Below are positions 1 through 7,521 of a stretch of DNA of 64,000 nucleotides, in pieces. The stretch lies in NCBI RefSeq assembly GCF_043194295.1, contig NZ_JBAFVK010000002.1; one strand, 5' to 3'. A program made the translations under genes and the position numbers. Each line of letters opens with the position of its first letter. Within the stretch, counting starts at the first letter, position 1. The notes under the pieces are model-generated. The model worked only from the letters and a program-made list of their open reading frames with translations. It did not search any database and was not told where the DNA came from. Source of the DNA: Xanthobacter autotrophicus. GTDB taxonomy: Bacteria; Pseudomonadota; Alphaproteobacteria; Rhizobiales; Xanthobacteraceae.

Positions 1-511
1 CTTCCTTCACGATCAGGGGCAGGCCGGCCACCACCAGCACCACCCGGCCCGCGCGGGCGGCGAGGCGCTGGTTGAGCAGGCCGGCAGCGTCGCGGAAGCG
101 CCGGGCCAGCGCATTGTCCGGCACGATGCCGAAGCCCACCTCATTGGCGACGCAGACGGTGAGGCCGGGGCGCGCAGCCAAAACCTGCTCCAGCGCCGCG
201 CCCTCGGCGTCGAGGTCGTGCTCGGCCAGCAGGTGATTGGTGAGCCAGAGTGTCAGGCAATCCACAAGCACAGGCTGCTCGGGCGGCAGCGCGCGGAGGC
301 ATCCTGCCAGGTCGAGGGGCGCCTCATGGGTCTGCCACCCCTCCCCGCGTCGATCGCGGTGCAGGGCGATGCGCGCCTCCATCTCGCCGTCGCGGGCCTC
401 GGCGGTGGCGATATAGGCCCAGGGCGCCGGCTGGCGGCGGACCTCGGCCTCGGCGAAGCGGCTCTTGCCGGAGCGCGCGCCGCCGAGGACCAGGACAAGC
501 CCGCCGCTCAA
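1..511 (-). CDS. cobP: Adenosylcobinamide kinase / adenosylcobinamide-phosphate guanylyltransferase, partial (3' end outside window)
   Basis: Cytoplasmic bifunctional enzyme of cobalamin assembly and salvage: it phosphorylates adenosylcobinamide and then transfers GMP to make AdoCbi-GDP. The visible 170 residues begin SGGLVLVLGGARSGKSRFAE, with a P-loop (GGARSGKS) at residues 9-16, and later carry VANEVGFGIVP, the conserved CobU/CobP motif near residue 130. The C-terminus runs off the window. I place the start at a TTG (509-511), because no ATG precedes the P-loop in frame; this TTG overlaps the TGA of an upstream 49-codon ORF, which suggests coupled translation. A cobalamin riboswitch lies about 230 bases upstream on the same strand, so B12 feedback control is expected. 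The family is clear; the start codon is less certain. Confidence 0.9.
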   Translation of the reverse strand, partial: MSGGLVLVLGGARSGKSRFAEAEVRRQPAPWAYIATAEARDGEMEARIALHRDRRGEGWQTHEAPLDLAGCLRALPPEQPVLVDCLTLWLTNHLLAEHDLDAEGAALEQVLAARPGLTVCVANEVGFGIVPDNALARRFRDAAGLLNQRLAARAGRVVLVVAGLPLIVKE

Positions 512-657
512 GCGACCAACCGGGCGAAGCGCAGCCGCGACGGCCCGGCGAGGGCGCAGGGCGGCATCTGGAACGGGATGCGCGAGGCGGTAAAATCGGG
601 ACGGTTGACGCAGGCGGGCGCGCAGGCGGAGTCCGGAGGGCGGCTGTGGCGCGTCAT
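508..657 (-). CDS. Putative 49-residue leader ORF between the B12 riboswitch and cobP
   Basis: A short ORF starts with ATG at 657, preceded by an AAAGGA Shine-Dalgarno seven bases away, one of the better ribosome-binding sites in this region. It ends in a TGA whose bases overlap the TTG start of cobP (TTGA). The product begins MTRHSRPPDSACAPACVNRP and has three cysteines; I recognise no family. It lies wholly between the cobalamin riboswitch and cobP, so it may be a translational coupler, the real target of ribosome-binding-site sequestration by the riboswitch, or a small protein. It could also be chance, since GC-rich DNA is full of open frames. The good RBS and exact stop-start overlap are what make it worth listing. 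Confidence 0.4.
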   Translation of the reverse strand: MTRHSRPPDSACAPACVNRPDFTASRIPFQMPPCALAGPSRLRFARLVA

Positions 658-734
658 GGCGGGTCCTTTCAACCGTCCCTCCGAGGGTCCGTTAGAGATG
701 TCCGACGAGGGCGACCAACGCGGGCGCCGCTCTT

Positions 735-932
735 CGGGCGATGCGTCTCCGGCAGGCCACCTCACTCGTCTCCTGGCTCGCGGTTCATCGCGAAGCCTGC
801 GCCTTCCCGGATGGCTCCAGTGGCATGTTGCAGGCCCGCTCACCGCCGACGAAGCGGGGGAAGCTGCGGGCTTTGGGAGATGCCTCCTGCACCGCATTCC
901 CTCTTGGTCCGTCCGAAAGCGGACACCGACGA
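735..932 (-). ncRNA. Cobalamin (AdoCbl) riboswitch
   Basis: Read on the minus strand, the segment contains the class hallmarks in order: a GGGAATGCGGTG block near 905-890, a GCAGCTTCCCCCGC core, TGCAACATGCCACTGG near 825, GGGAAGGCG, and the B12 box GAGCCAGGAGACGAG near 780-765 followed by GGCCTGCC. Ends are approximate. It precedes the leader ORF and cobP on the same strand. This class normally shuts down cobalamin synthesis or transport genes when AdoCbl is abundant. No clear U-tract terminator follows the B12 box, so translational control is as likely as termination. Confidence 0.88.
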
Positions 933-939
933 CCCAGCG

Positions 940-967
940 ACTATAGGGCGACCGTGCCGCTCCGCAA
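940..967 (-). promoter_or_regulatory. Sigma-70-type promoter for the riboswitch-cobP transcript
   Basis: On the minus strand TTGCGG (967-962) and TATAGT (945-940) are separated by 16 bases. Predicted initiation near 933 falls just before the first conserved riboswitch block, which supports the assignment. Confidence 0.55.
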
Positions 968-1290
968 CTGCGGCCCGGCGGAAAATGCCGGCCAGCCGAA
1001 AGCACCCTTCTGCTCGCGCGGTGGAGGACACCGCTTGCCAGGATGCCGGGGTAAACAGCGCCCGGCTCTTCCCCCAGCCTCGGCTTCGAAAGACACTCAG
1101 GTACCGCTGGGATCGGTCGATGCTCACGCCCCCAAGCGTCGGCCGGTCGCCGATGAATGGTGTCAAAATACCACTTAAAGTGATTTGCGAGAACTTCAGA
1201 AACCGCATACATAGTATTGAAACTAAATGGTTATTTTTCAAAACTTCATGTAGCGGATCCGGCAGAGGCGTCCCGCCCCCGCCTTGTCCC
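968..1290. other. Intergenic region without recognised gene
   Basis: Between hldE and the cobP promoter. The part from about 1160 to 1255 is conspicuously AT-rich for this genome. I see no credible ORF, tRNA or terminator with a T-run here. Confidence 0.5.
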
Positions 1291-2730
1291 CTACCCTTTC
1301 GCCTTCGCCACCAGGGCGGAGGTGGAGCGTCCTTCCACCAGCGGGATCAGGGCGACGCGGCCGCCGCGCGCCTTCACCACGTCGCCGCCGACCACCTGGT
1401 CCTCGCGGTAATCTGCACCCTTCACCAGCACGTCCGGGCCGAGCGTCGTGATGATCTCCAGCGGGGTGTCCTCCTCGAACAGCACCACCAGATCCACGCA
1501 GCGCAGCGCGCCGATGACGCGGGCGCGGGCCGCCTCGTCCTGGACCGGACGGGTCGGTCCCTTCAGGCGCTGCACCGAGGCATCGGTGTTCAGCGCCACC
1601 ACCAGCCGGTCACCCTCCCGCGCCGCCGCCTCCAGGATGGCGACATGGCCGGGATGGACCAGATCGAAGCAGCCATTGGTGAAGACCACCCGCGCGCCCG
1701 CCGCCTGCCAGCCGGCGATGACGGCGGCGGCCCGGGCACGGTCCACCAGCGCGCCGGGTGCCGCGCCCTCGGGCACGCTGGCATCAAGGGCCGCGTTCAG
1801 CTCCGCCCGCGTGACCACCGCCGTGCCGATCTTGCCCACCGCCACGGCGGCGGCAGCATTGGCGAAATGTACGCTGGTCTCCAGCGAATGCCCGGAGGCG
1901 AGGGAGACCGCCAGCGCCGCCAGCGCCGTGTCCCCGGCGCCCGACACGTCGAACACCTCGCGGGCCTGGGCCGGCACGTGCAGCACCTGCCCGCCCCGCC
2001 GCCACAGCGTCATGCCCTTCTCGGCGCGGGTCACCAGCACGTCACCGCCGAACTGGCGCGAGGCCGCCTCGGCCGCCAGCACCGCCTCGGCGTCGGTGGT
2101 ATCGGGCAGGCCGGTGGCGGCGGCCAGCTCCAGCCGGTTGGGGGTGACCAGGCTCGCGCCGCGATAGGCCTCGAAGGTGCGGCGCTTGGGATCCACGATC
2201 ACCGGCACGCCTTTGGCCTGGGCCGCCGCGATGGCGGCGCCGATGACCACATCCGAGAGCACGCCCTTGGCATAGTCGGAGAGCACCACCACCGCGCTGC
2301 GCCCCACCGCCGCCTCCACCGTGGCCACGAGACGCGCGACGGTGTCCTCGGCCGGCGGGGTGAGGATCTCGGCGTCGATGCGGACGATCTGCTGGCGCCC
2401 GCTCATCACCCGCGTCTTGGTGATGGTGGGCCGGCCGGCGTCCGCCACGAGACTCGAGAGGTCGATGTCGCGATAGGCGCAAAGCGCACCCTTAAGCGCC
2501 TCGGCTTCCGGGTCGGCGCCCGTGAGCCCCACCAGGATGACCTGCGCGCCCAGCGCTGCCGCATTGGCGGCCACGTTTGCCGCGCCACCCGGAACGATGC
2601 GCTCGGCGCCGTGCACCAGCACCGGCACGGGTGCCTCCGGCGAGATGCGCGAAACGGAACCGACGATATAGCGATCCACCATCACGTCGCCGATGACGGC
2701 GATAGGACCCACCGCGCCTTTACCCGCCAT
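1291..2730 (-). CDS. hldE: Bifunctional heptose-7-phosphate kinase / heptose-1-phosphate adenylyltransferase
   Basis: Makes the activated heptose for LPS inner core: phosphorylates D-glycero-D-manno-heptose 7-phosphate at C1 and, after dephosphorylation, adenylylates it. The 479-residue protein has both domains in the usual order. The N-terminal ribokinase-like half shows GDVMVDRYIVG near residue 14 and VSGAGDTALAALA with the catalytic Asp near residue 260; the C-terminal cytidylyltransferase-like half shows FTNGCFDLVHPGHV near residue 350. Full length for HldE, so neither half is truncated. It is the last of four tandem genes (waaF, waaC, hldD, hldE), 12 bases after hldD, covering ADP-heptose synthesis and two heptose transfers. 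Confidence 0.95.
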   Translation of the reverse strand: MAGKGAVGPIAVIGDVMVDRYIVGSVSRISPEAPVPVLVHGAERIVPGGAANVAANAAALGAQVILVGLTGADPEAEALKGALCAYRDIDLSSLVADAGRPTITKTRVMSGRQQIVRIDAEILTPPAEDTVARLVATVEAAVGRSAVVVLSDYAKGVLSDVVIGAAIAAAQAKGVPVIVDPKRRTFEAYRGASLVTPNRLELAAATGLPDTTDAEAVLAAEAASRQFGGDVLVTRAEKGMTLWRRGGQVLHVPAQAREVFDVSGAGDTALAALAVSLASGHSLETSVHFANAAAAVAVGKIGTAVVTRAELNAALDASVPEGAAPGALVDRARAAAVIAGWQAAGARVVFTNGCFDLVHPGHVAILEAAAREGDRLVVALNTDASVQRLKGPTRPVQDEAARARVIGALRCVDLVVLFEEDTPLEIITTLGPDVLVKGADYREDQVVGGDVVKARGGRVALIPLVEGRSTSALVAKAKG

Positions 2731-2742
2731 GATGCTCTGTCC

Positions 2743-3762
2743 TCACGCCGCGTTGCGCGGCTTCAGATGGCCGTTCACATAGGACGCGACCCCATCCTCC
2801 AGCGAGGTGAAAGGACGCGTGAAGCCCGCCGTGCGCAGCTTCGAGACGTCGGCCTGGGTGAAATACTGGTAGGCCTTCTGCAGGCTTTCCGGCATGTCCA
2901 CGTAGGCGATGCGCGGCTCGTCCCCCAGCGCCGAGAACACCGCCTTCGCCAGATCGGCGAACGAGCGCGCCTCGCCGGTGCCCACATTGAAGATGCCGGA
3001 CACGTCCGGGCTCTCCAGCAGCCAGCGCACCACCTCCACGCAGTCGCCCACATGGACGAAGTCGCGCAATTGGCCGCCGTCCTCGTAGCGCGGATCGTGG
3101 GACTTGAAGAGGGTGACATCCTCCCCGGCCGCTGCGGCGGGGTAGATCTTGTGAACCACCGAGCGCATGTCGCCCTTGTGGCCCTCGCCGGGGCCGTAAA
3201 CGTTGAAGAATCGCAGGCCGGCAAACTGCGGCGGGCGCGGCCGGCCCTCGGCCACGTCCGCCATGATGCGCCGATCCACGAACAGCTTCGACCAGCCGTA
3301 GGGGTTCAGCGGCGCCAGGGCGGAAAGGTCCGCCGCCTCCTCCGAATCCCGGAAGCCGGAGGTGCCGTCGCCGTAGGTCGCGGCGGAGGAGGCATAGACG
3401 AGGCCGAGCGCCTTCTGCGCGCACAGCTCCCACAGGTCCAGCGTCGCGCGGATGTTGCGGGCGACGATCTTGTCCGCGTCGCGCTCGGTGGTGGCGGAGA
3501 TGGCGCCCATGTGCACCACGGCGGCAAGCCGGCCGCCCTCCTTCTCGACGAAGGCATTCACCGTCTCCGGCCGGATCACGTCATGCAGCGCGATGTCGGA
3601 GATGTTGCGCCACTTGGGGCCGTCCTCCAGCCAGTCGGCCACCACCACGCGATAGCCATCCTCGGCGGCGGCGCGGGCAATGTTGGAGCCGATGAAGCCC
3701 GCCCCGCCCGTGACGAGGAGGAGGTCGCGGCTCAGCGCCACCGATCGGGTCATGTGGAACAT
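2743..3762 (-). CDS. hldD: ADP-L-glycero-D-manno-heptose 6-epimerase
   Basis: NADP-dependent extended short-chain dehydrogenase that epimerises ADP-D,D-heptose to ADP-L,D-heptose, the donor used by WaaC and WaaF. The Rossmann motif TGGAGFIGSNIA lies near residue 15 and the catalytic YxxxK as NPYGWSKLFVD near residue 155; FNVYGPGEGHKGDM is also typical. I start at ATG 3762 (MFHMTRSVALS), which has a GAAG-type site upstream; a second ATG three codons later is possible. The longer open frame to 3888 has no family support. Length 339 residues, close to the usual 320-330. Confidence 0.93.
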   Translation of the reverse strand: MFHMTRSVALSRDLLLVTGGAGFIGSNIARAAAEDGYRVVVADWLEDGPKWRNISDIALHDVIRPETVNAFVEKEGGRLAAVVHMGAISATTERDADKIVARNIRATLDLWELCAQKALGLVYASSAATYGDGTSGFRDSEEAADLSALAPLNPYGWSKLFVDRRIMADVAEGRPRPPQFAGLRFFNVYGPGEGHKGDMRSVVHKIYPAAAAGEDVTLFKSHDPRYEDGGQLRDFVHVGDCVEVVRWLLESPDVSGIFNVGTGEARSFADLAKAVFSALGDEPRIAYVDMPESLQKAYQYFTQADVSKLRTAGFTRPFTSLEDGVASYVNGHLKPRNAA

Positions 3763-3827
3763 CCCATCTTCAGGTCGGGCGCTGGGTGTGCCACGCCAGC
3801 TCACCCTTTGTCCATGTTCGGCCCCGC

Positions 3828-4898
3828 TCAGGCCCTGAGCGCCACCAGCGCCCGCCAGACCGCGGCGGCGGAAATGTCGGCAAGACAAGGCGGCCCCTCG
3901 GTCACCTCGGGCGCGATGCGGCAGCGCGCCTTTTCACAGGGGGCGCAGTCGCGGGTCGCCTTCAGCTCCACCGCGCGGGGGCCGTAGAGACCGGTGAGGC
4001 GCGGGTCGGTGGGACCGTAGAGGCCGACCGTCGGCACCCCATAGGCCGCCGCCAGATGGCCAAGGCCGGTATCCGCGCTCACCACCCCGGCTGCACCGGC
4101 GATCACCGGGGCAAGGGTTTCCAGCGTCTGCGGCGGCAGGAGGTGCACGTTGGACAAGCCCTCCGCTATGGCCTCGGCGCGGTCGCGCTCGGTCGCCCCA
4201 TGGGCGAACAGGCGGATGTCGAGGCCGGCCGCGCCGGCCTGTTCCGCCAACGCCCTCCAGCCGGCGCGGGTCCAGGTCTTGGTGGGCCAGGTGGTGCCGT
4301 GGAGGAAGACCAGATAGGGCGCGCCGGCCTGGCGTGTTGCTTCAAGCCCGCGCGGCGCCTGAGCGAAGCCCTCTCGGCGCAGGTCGAAGACCGGAGCCGT
4401 CGGTGAAAGCCCCGCATCCGCCGGCCGGCCGTCAAGGCTGTAGCCCAGCGCTGCGGCGAAGAGCTTGCGGATGCGCACCGCCATATGCTCCACCTCCGGC
4501 ACATGATGGCGCCGGTGATAGGTGAGCGCGGCAAGCCCTTCCCGCGCGCTGGCGCGATCGAAGCCGTGGCGCTGCCCCCGGGCGAGCGCCGCCACCGCAG
4601 CGCTTTTCATCAGACCCTGGGCATCGATGACCATATCGTAGCGCTCGGCACCCAGCGCGGCGCGGATGCGCCCGGCCTCGCCGGAGCGCAGTGCCTTGAG
4701 CGGCTTGCGCAGCATGCGCCGGAGCGGGACCACGATGGTGTTCCGCACCGCCGGATGCAGGCGCGCCACCGGGGCGAACGCCTCCTCCACTGCCCAATCA
4801 AGCTGAAGGCCGGGGTGCGCGGCCATGGCGTCCGTCAGCGCCGGGAACGTGTGCACCACGTCACCCAGCGACGACAGCTTCACCAGCAGCACCTTCAT
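3828..4898 (-). CDS. waaC: Lipopolysaccharide heptosyltransferase I (GT9)
   Basis: Transfers the first L-glycero-D-manno-heptose from ADP-heptose to Kdo on lipid A at the inner membrane. The N-terminus MKVLLVKLSSLGDVVHTFPA is the WaaC signature, and the C-terminal ADP-heptose site reads SADTGLGHLAAAYGVPTVGLYG, followed by the CAPCEKARC cysteine segment. The ATG (4896-4898) overlaps the stop of waaF by four bases, so the open frame extending to 5363 is not used. Length 356 residues. WaaC rather than WaaF is chosen from the KLSSLGD N-terminus and the paired neighbour. Confidence 0.92.
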   Translation of the reverse strand: MKVLLVKLSSLGDVVHTFPALTDAMAAHPGLQLDWAVEEAFAPVARLHPAVRNTIVVPLRRMLRKPLKALRSGEAGRIRAALGAERYDMVIDAQGLMKSAAVAALARGQRHGFDRASAREGLAALTYHRRHHVPEVEHMAVRIRKLFAAALGYSLDGRPADAGLSPTAPVFDLRREGFAQAPRGLEATRQAGAPYLVFLHGTTWPTKTWTRAGWRALAEQAGAAGLDIRLFAHGATERDRAEAIAEGLSNVHLLPPQTLETLAPVIAGAAGVVSADTGLGHLAAAYGVPTVGLYGPTDPRLTGLYGPRAVELKATRDCAPCEKARCRIAPEVTEGPPCLADISAAAVWRALVALRA

Positions 4899-5917
4899 CG
4901 GCGCATCTGCTCGGCGGCGGCAAGAACCTCCTCGGGGGCGATGGATTCGAGGCAGGCCAGGGTTCCCAGCGGGCATTCCCGCTTGTGGCAGGGCCGGCAG
5001 GGCAGCTCGCGCGCCATCACACGGGCAAACGGCGAGGCCGGCGGCGTCATCTTCTCGGAGGAAGCACCATAGAGCACCACCAGCCGGCGATCGAAGGCGC
5101 CGGCGACGTGCATCAGGCCGGAATCGTTGGAGATCACCACATCCGCGCCGGCGAGAATGGCGGCGGCCTCGACCAAAGTGGTGCGGCCCACCAGATTGTC
5201 CACCGGCACACCGGCGCCGGCCGCGATGGCGTCGGCCGCCTCCTGGTCCTTGGGCGAGCCAAGGATGCGTATGCGATAGCCGGCGGCAACGGCCAGCGCA
5301 GCGAGGGCGGCGAACTTGGCCGCCGGCCAGCGCTTGGCGGGGCCATATTCGGCGCCGGGGCACAGCACCATCACCGGGCCCTCGCCGGACAGCGGGAATT
5401 TGGCGGAGGCCACGTCCACAGCACCGTCGGGCAGCATCAGGCGCGGGCGCGGCGGGCGGGCGGTGGAGCCCGCCGGCAGGCCCAGCGCCACGAAGCGATC
5501 GAGGGTACGGGCGGTCTTCCGGTCGGGATCGGGGCGGGCGTCGGTGAGCAGAAGGCTGCGCAGCTCCGCCTTGTAGCCGACGCGCTCGGGAATGCCGGCG
5601 GCGAGGGGCACGATGGCGGCCTTGAAGGCGCGAGGGAGGATGATGGCCTTGCCGTAACCCTCGTTGCGCAGCGCGCGCCCAGCGCGCCAGCGGGCCATGA
5701 GGCCAAGCTCACCATGGCCGAGGCCGAGGGGAATGGCGCGGCGGACACCGGGGATCATACGGGCGATGGGAACGGCAGCGGGCGGCGCCAGCACGTCGAT
5801 CGGACGGCCGGGCTCACGCAAGCGCAGCACCTCGACGAGGCTCGCCGCCATGACCATGTCGCCGACCCAGGAGGGGCCGACAACCAGCAGGGGCGAAACG
5901 GAACCAAGGGCACGCAT
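4895..5917 (-). CDS. waaF: Lipopolysaccharide heptosyltransferase II (GT9)
   Basis: Adds the second heptose to the inner core. VVGPSWVGDMVMAASLVEVL near residue 12 is the WaaF N-terminal signature (E. coli GPSWVGDMMM). The donor site is SNDSGLMHVAGAFDRRLVVLYG, followed by CRPCHKRECPLG. The ATG at 5917 puts the signature about ten residues from the N-terminus; ATGs at 5950 and 5974 are in frame but have weaker support. First gene of the four-gene heptose cluster; its stop overlaps the waaC ATG. Confidence 0.92.
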   Translation of the reverse strand: MRALGSVSPLLVVGPSWVGDMVMAASLVEVLRLREPGRPIDVLAPPAAVPIARMIPGVRRAIPLGLGHGELGLMARWRAGRALRNEGYGKAIILPRAFKAAIVPLAAGIPERVGYKAELRSLLLTDARPDPDRKTARTLDRFVALGLPAGSTARPPRPRLMLPDGAVDVASAKFPLSGEGPVMVLCPGAEYGPAKRWPAAKFAALAALAVAAGYRIRILGSPKDQEAADAIAAGAGVPVDNLVGRTTLVEAAAILAGADVVISNDSGLMHVAGAFDRRLVVLYGASSEKMTPPASPFARVMARELPCRPCHKRECPLGTLACLESIAPEEVLAAAEQMRR

Positions 5918-6057
5918 ACGAACGCTCGCGGGGTGGAACGCCCGCGTCATTGCAAGGCGGACCCGCCGCGTCAAGCGTCAAGCGACGCACGCGGCGGGTA
6001 AGCAGGTTTGGAGACAGGCTTGGCGGACGGTCCGGCCGGGCCGGACCGACGCGCGCC

Positions 6058-6531
6058 TCAGGCGGCCGGACGGAAGGTCTTCTCGACGGAAGACTTCAGC
6101 GGCTCGGACGATTCCGAAGCCACCTTCTGGGCGAGGGCGGACAGGTCCTTCGCCTGCGAGGTGAGCACCTCGAACTGCTTGCGGGCGTGGCCGGTGGACA
6201 GCTCCACGGCCTCGGCGACGGTCTTGCTGGCGATCAGCGAATTGAAATAGTCGAACGTGGCGTTCACATTCGACTGAAACGCCTCGATCACCTTGGCGTT
6301 GTACTGGGCCACGCCCTTGCTGGCGGCGGTGCAGGTGTCTTCCAGCGCCGCATTCACGTGCTCGGCGGTGTCCTTGAGCTTCGCATAATTCTCGCGGCAG
6401 GTGGCAAGGCCCTTCTCGGCGATCTCGCGGACCGCGGGCGGCACTTCCAGTGCGGGAGCGGTTTTGCTCGAAAACGCCTTCTGAGCGGCTTCGACCTGGT
6501 CCTGATAGGCCTTGATGAAGGTGTCGTTCAT
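6058..6531 (-). CDS. Phasin family protein 1
   Basis: Small amphipathic protein expected to coat polyhydroxyalkanoate granules. It has 157 residues, mostly helical with heptad-like spacing, and contains NVNATFDYFNSLIASKTVAE and ELSTGHARKQFEVLTSQAKD, which match the phasin_2 core (F-x(2)-L-x-A-K-[ST] followed by a Q-A-K-D stretch). The start at 6531 has GAGG upstream; the frame extends to 6717 but lacks family support there. A second phasin follows in the same orientation at 6784-7338. A strong imperfect palindrome sits between them. Confidence 0.85.
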   Translation of the reverse strand: MNDTFIKAYQDQVEAAQKAFSSKTAPALEVPPAVREIAEKGLATCRENYAKLKDTAEHVNAALEDTCTAASKGVAQYNAKVIEAFQSNVNATFDYFNSLIASKTVAEAVELSTGHARKQFEVLTSQAKDLSALAQKVASESSEPLKSSVEKTFRPAA

Positions 6532-6682
6532 GTCATCCTCGGTGATACGGGCAGCTTGGTCCGTGTGCCGAGGTACAATCCCGAGCCTGCGAGGAAGACG
6601 CCAGCTAAACGCCAACATCAGACCTTCGAACAAGAGCGGTAATGGCTGAAGAACCCCGACGTTGAGAGTGTATCCTAACAAA

Positions 6683-6717
6683 GTGTGCAGCGCAAAAAGA
6701 AATTTTGCGCCGCACAC
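6683..6717 (-). promoter_or_regulatory. Imperfect 35-bp palindrome upstream of phasin 1, candidate PhaR operator
   Basis: GTGTGC-A-GCGCAAAA-AGAAA-TTTTGCGC-C-GCACAC: fourteen of fifteen arm positions pair. It contains two TGC-N3-GCA units (TGCAGCGCA and TGCGCCGCA), the core spacing known for the PHA repressor PhaR in some alphaproteobacteria. On the minus strand a weak promoter (TTGCGC, 16 bases, ATACAC) overlaps its downstream edge. It could instead act as a terminator for phasin 2. Confidence 0.45.
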
Positions 6718-6783
6718 GTCAAAGTGCAGGATTTTTCAGCCACTTAATAAATCCAAGCGACTGATAAACACCCTCAGTTACCG

Positions 6784-7338
6784 TCAGTGCGACTGGTTCG
6801 GATCAGTCACCGTGGAGGCGGCGTGTTCGGCGGCCGCCTTGGCATCGCGCACCGCCTTCTCGCTGGCGGCCTTGAAGTCCTGCGCCGCTGCCTGGGCGCT
6901 TTCGGTGGCGGCGGCGGCCAGCGTCTTCAGGCGCTCGGCGAGGGTGCGGGCGTGCTCGTCGAGGCTGCGGACGGTGGTCTCGCCCAGCGACTTGGCCTCG
7001 ACGCTGAAGGTCTTGGCCTGTTCGGCCACCGATTTCATCTGGTTGGTAAGGAATTCGGCCTGCAGGCTCATCATTTCCTGCGGGCTCTTGGCGGCCACGA
7101 GGCGATGCAGGAAGTCGAAGCTGGCTTCCACATTGGCTTCCATCAGGCCGATCGCCTTCTGGCGCAGGTCCTTGATGCCAGTGCGCACGTCCTCGAAATG
7201 CCCCTCGGTGTCGCCGACCTGCTCGCGCGCGTTCTGGAACAGGGTTTCAAACGCCTGGCGAGCCTGGGCCACATTCTTCTCGGCAATCGCCCGCATCTCG
7301 GCGGGCAGCTCCAGATCCGGACCGAACTTCGTCGTCAT
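6784..7338 (-). CDS. Phasin family protein 2
   Basis: Second phasin, 184 residues. The core NVEASFDFLHRLVAAKSPQE followed by MSLQAEFLTNQMKSVAEQAK is textbook phasin_2, and the C-terminal third is an Ala/Lys-rich helix (KAVRDAKAAAEHAAS). Expected role is PHA granule surface binding and size control. The start ATG at 7338 follows a strong GGAGGAGAA site eight bases away. It shares layout with phasin 1 (the FDF/FDY-x-LI/LV-A-K block) and is probably an ancient tandem paralogue with extended C-terminus. Confidence 0.88.
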   Translation of the reverse strand: MTTKFGPDLELPAEMRAIAEKNVAQARQAFETLFQNAREQVGDTEGHFEDVRTGIKDLRQKAIGLMEANVEASFDFLHRLVAAKSPQEMMSLQAEFLTNQMKSVAEQAKTFSVEAKSLGETTVRSLDEHARTLAERLKTLAAAATESAQAAAQDFKAASEKAVRDAKAAAEHAASTVTDPNQSH

Positions 7339-7521
7339 GGCCGTTTCTCCTCCAGGGTTTTCGGGCGGCGCACCTGAACCGCACCGGGTCAATTCTAATA
7401 TGGCTCAACTGCGCTTCGCCAATATGAATGCCGAAAAAGCGCGCCAATTGCACTCACGTTAATCAATCGTCATGACTATGGGCAGTGCTCCGCCTTGCAG
7501 AATCGGCCCGCACACGGCGGA

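Noticed and set aside
250..3987. A plus-strand open frame of 1245 codons across the heptose cluster
   Set aside because: It is antisense to hldE and hldD and has arginine/proline/histidine-rich composition without any family motif; it is open only because of high GC.
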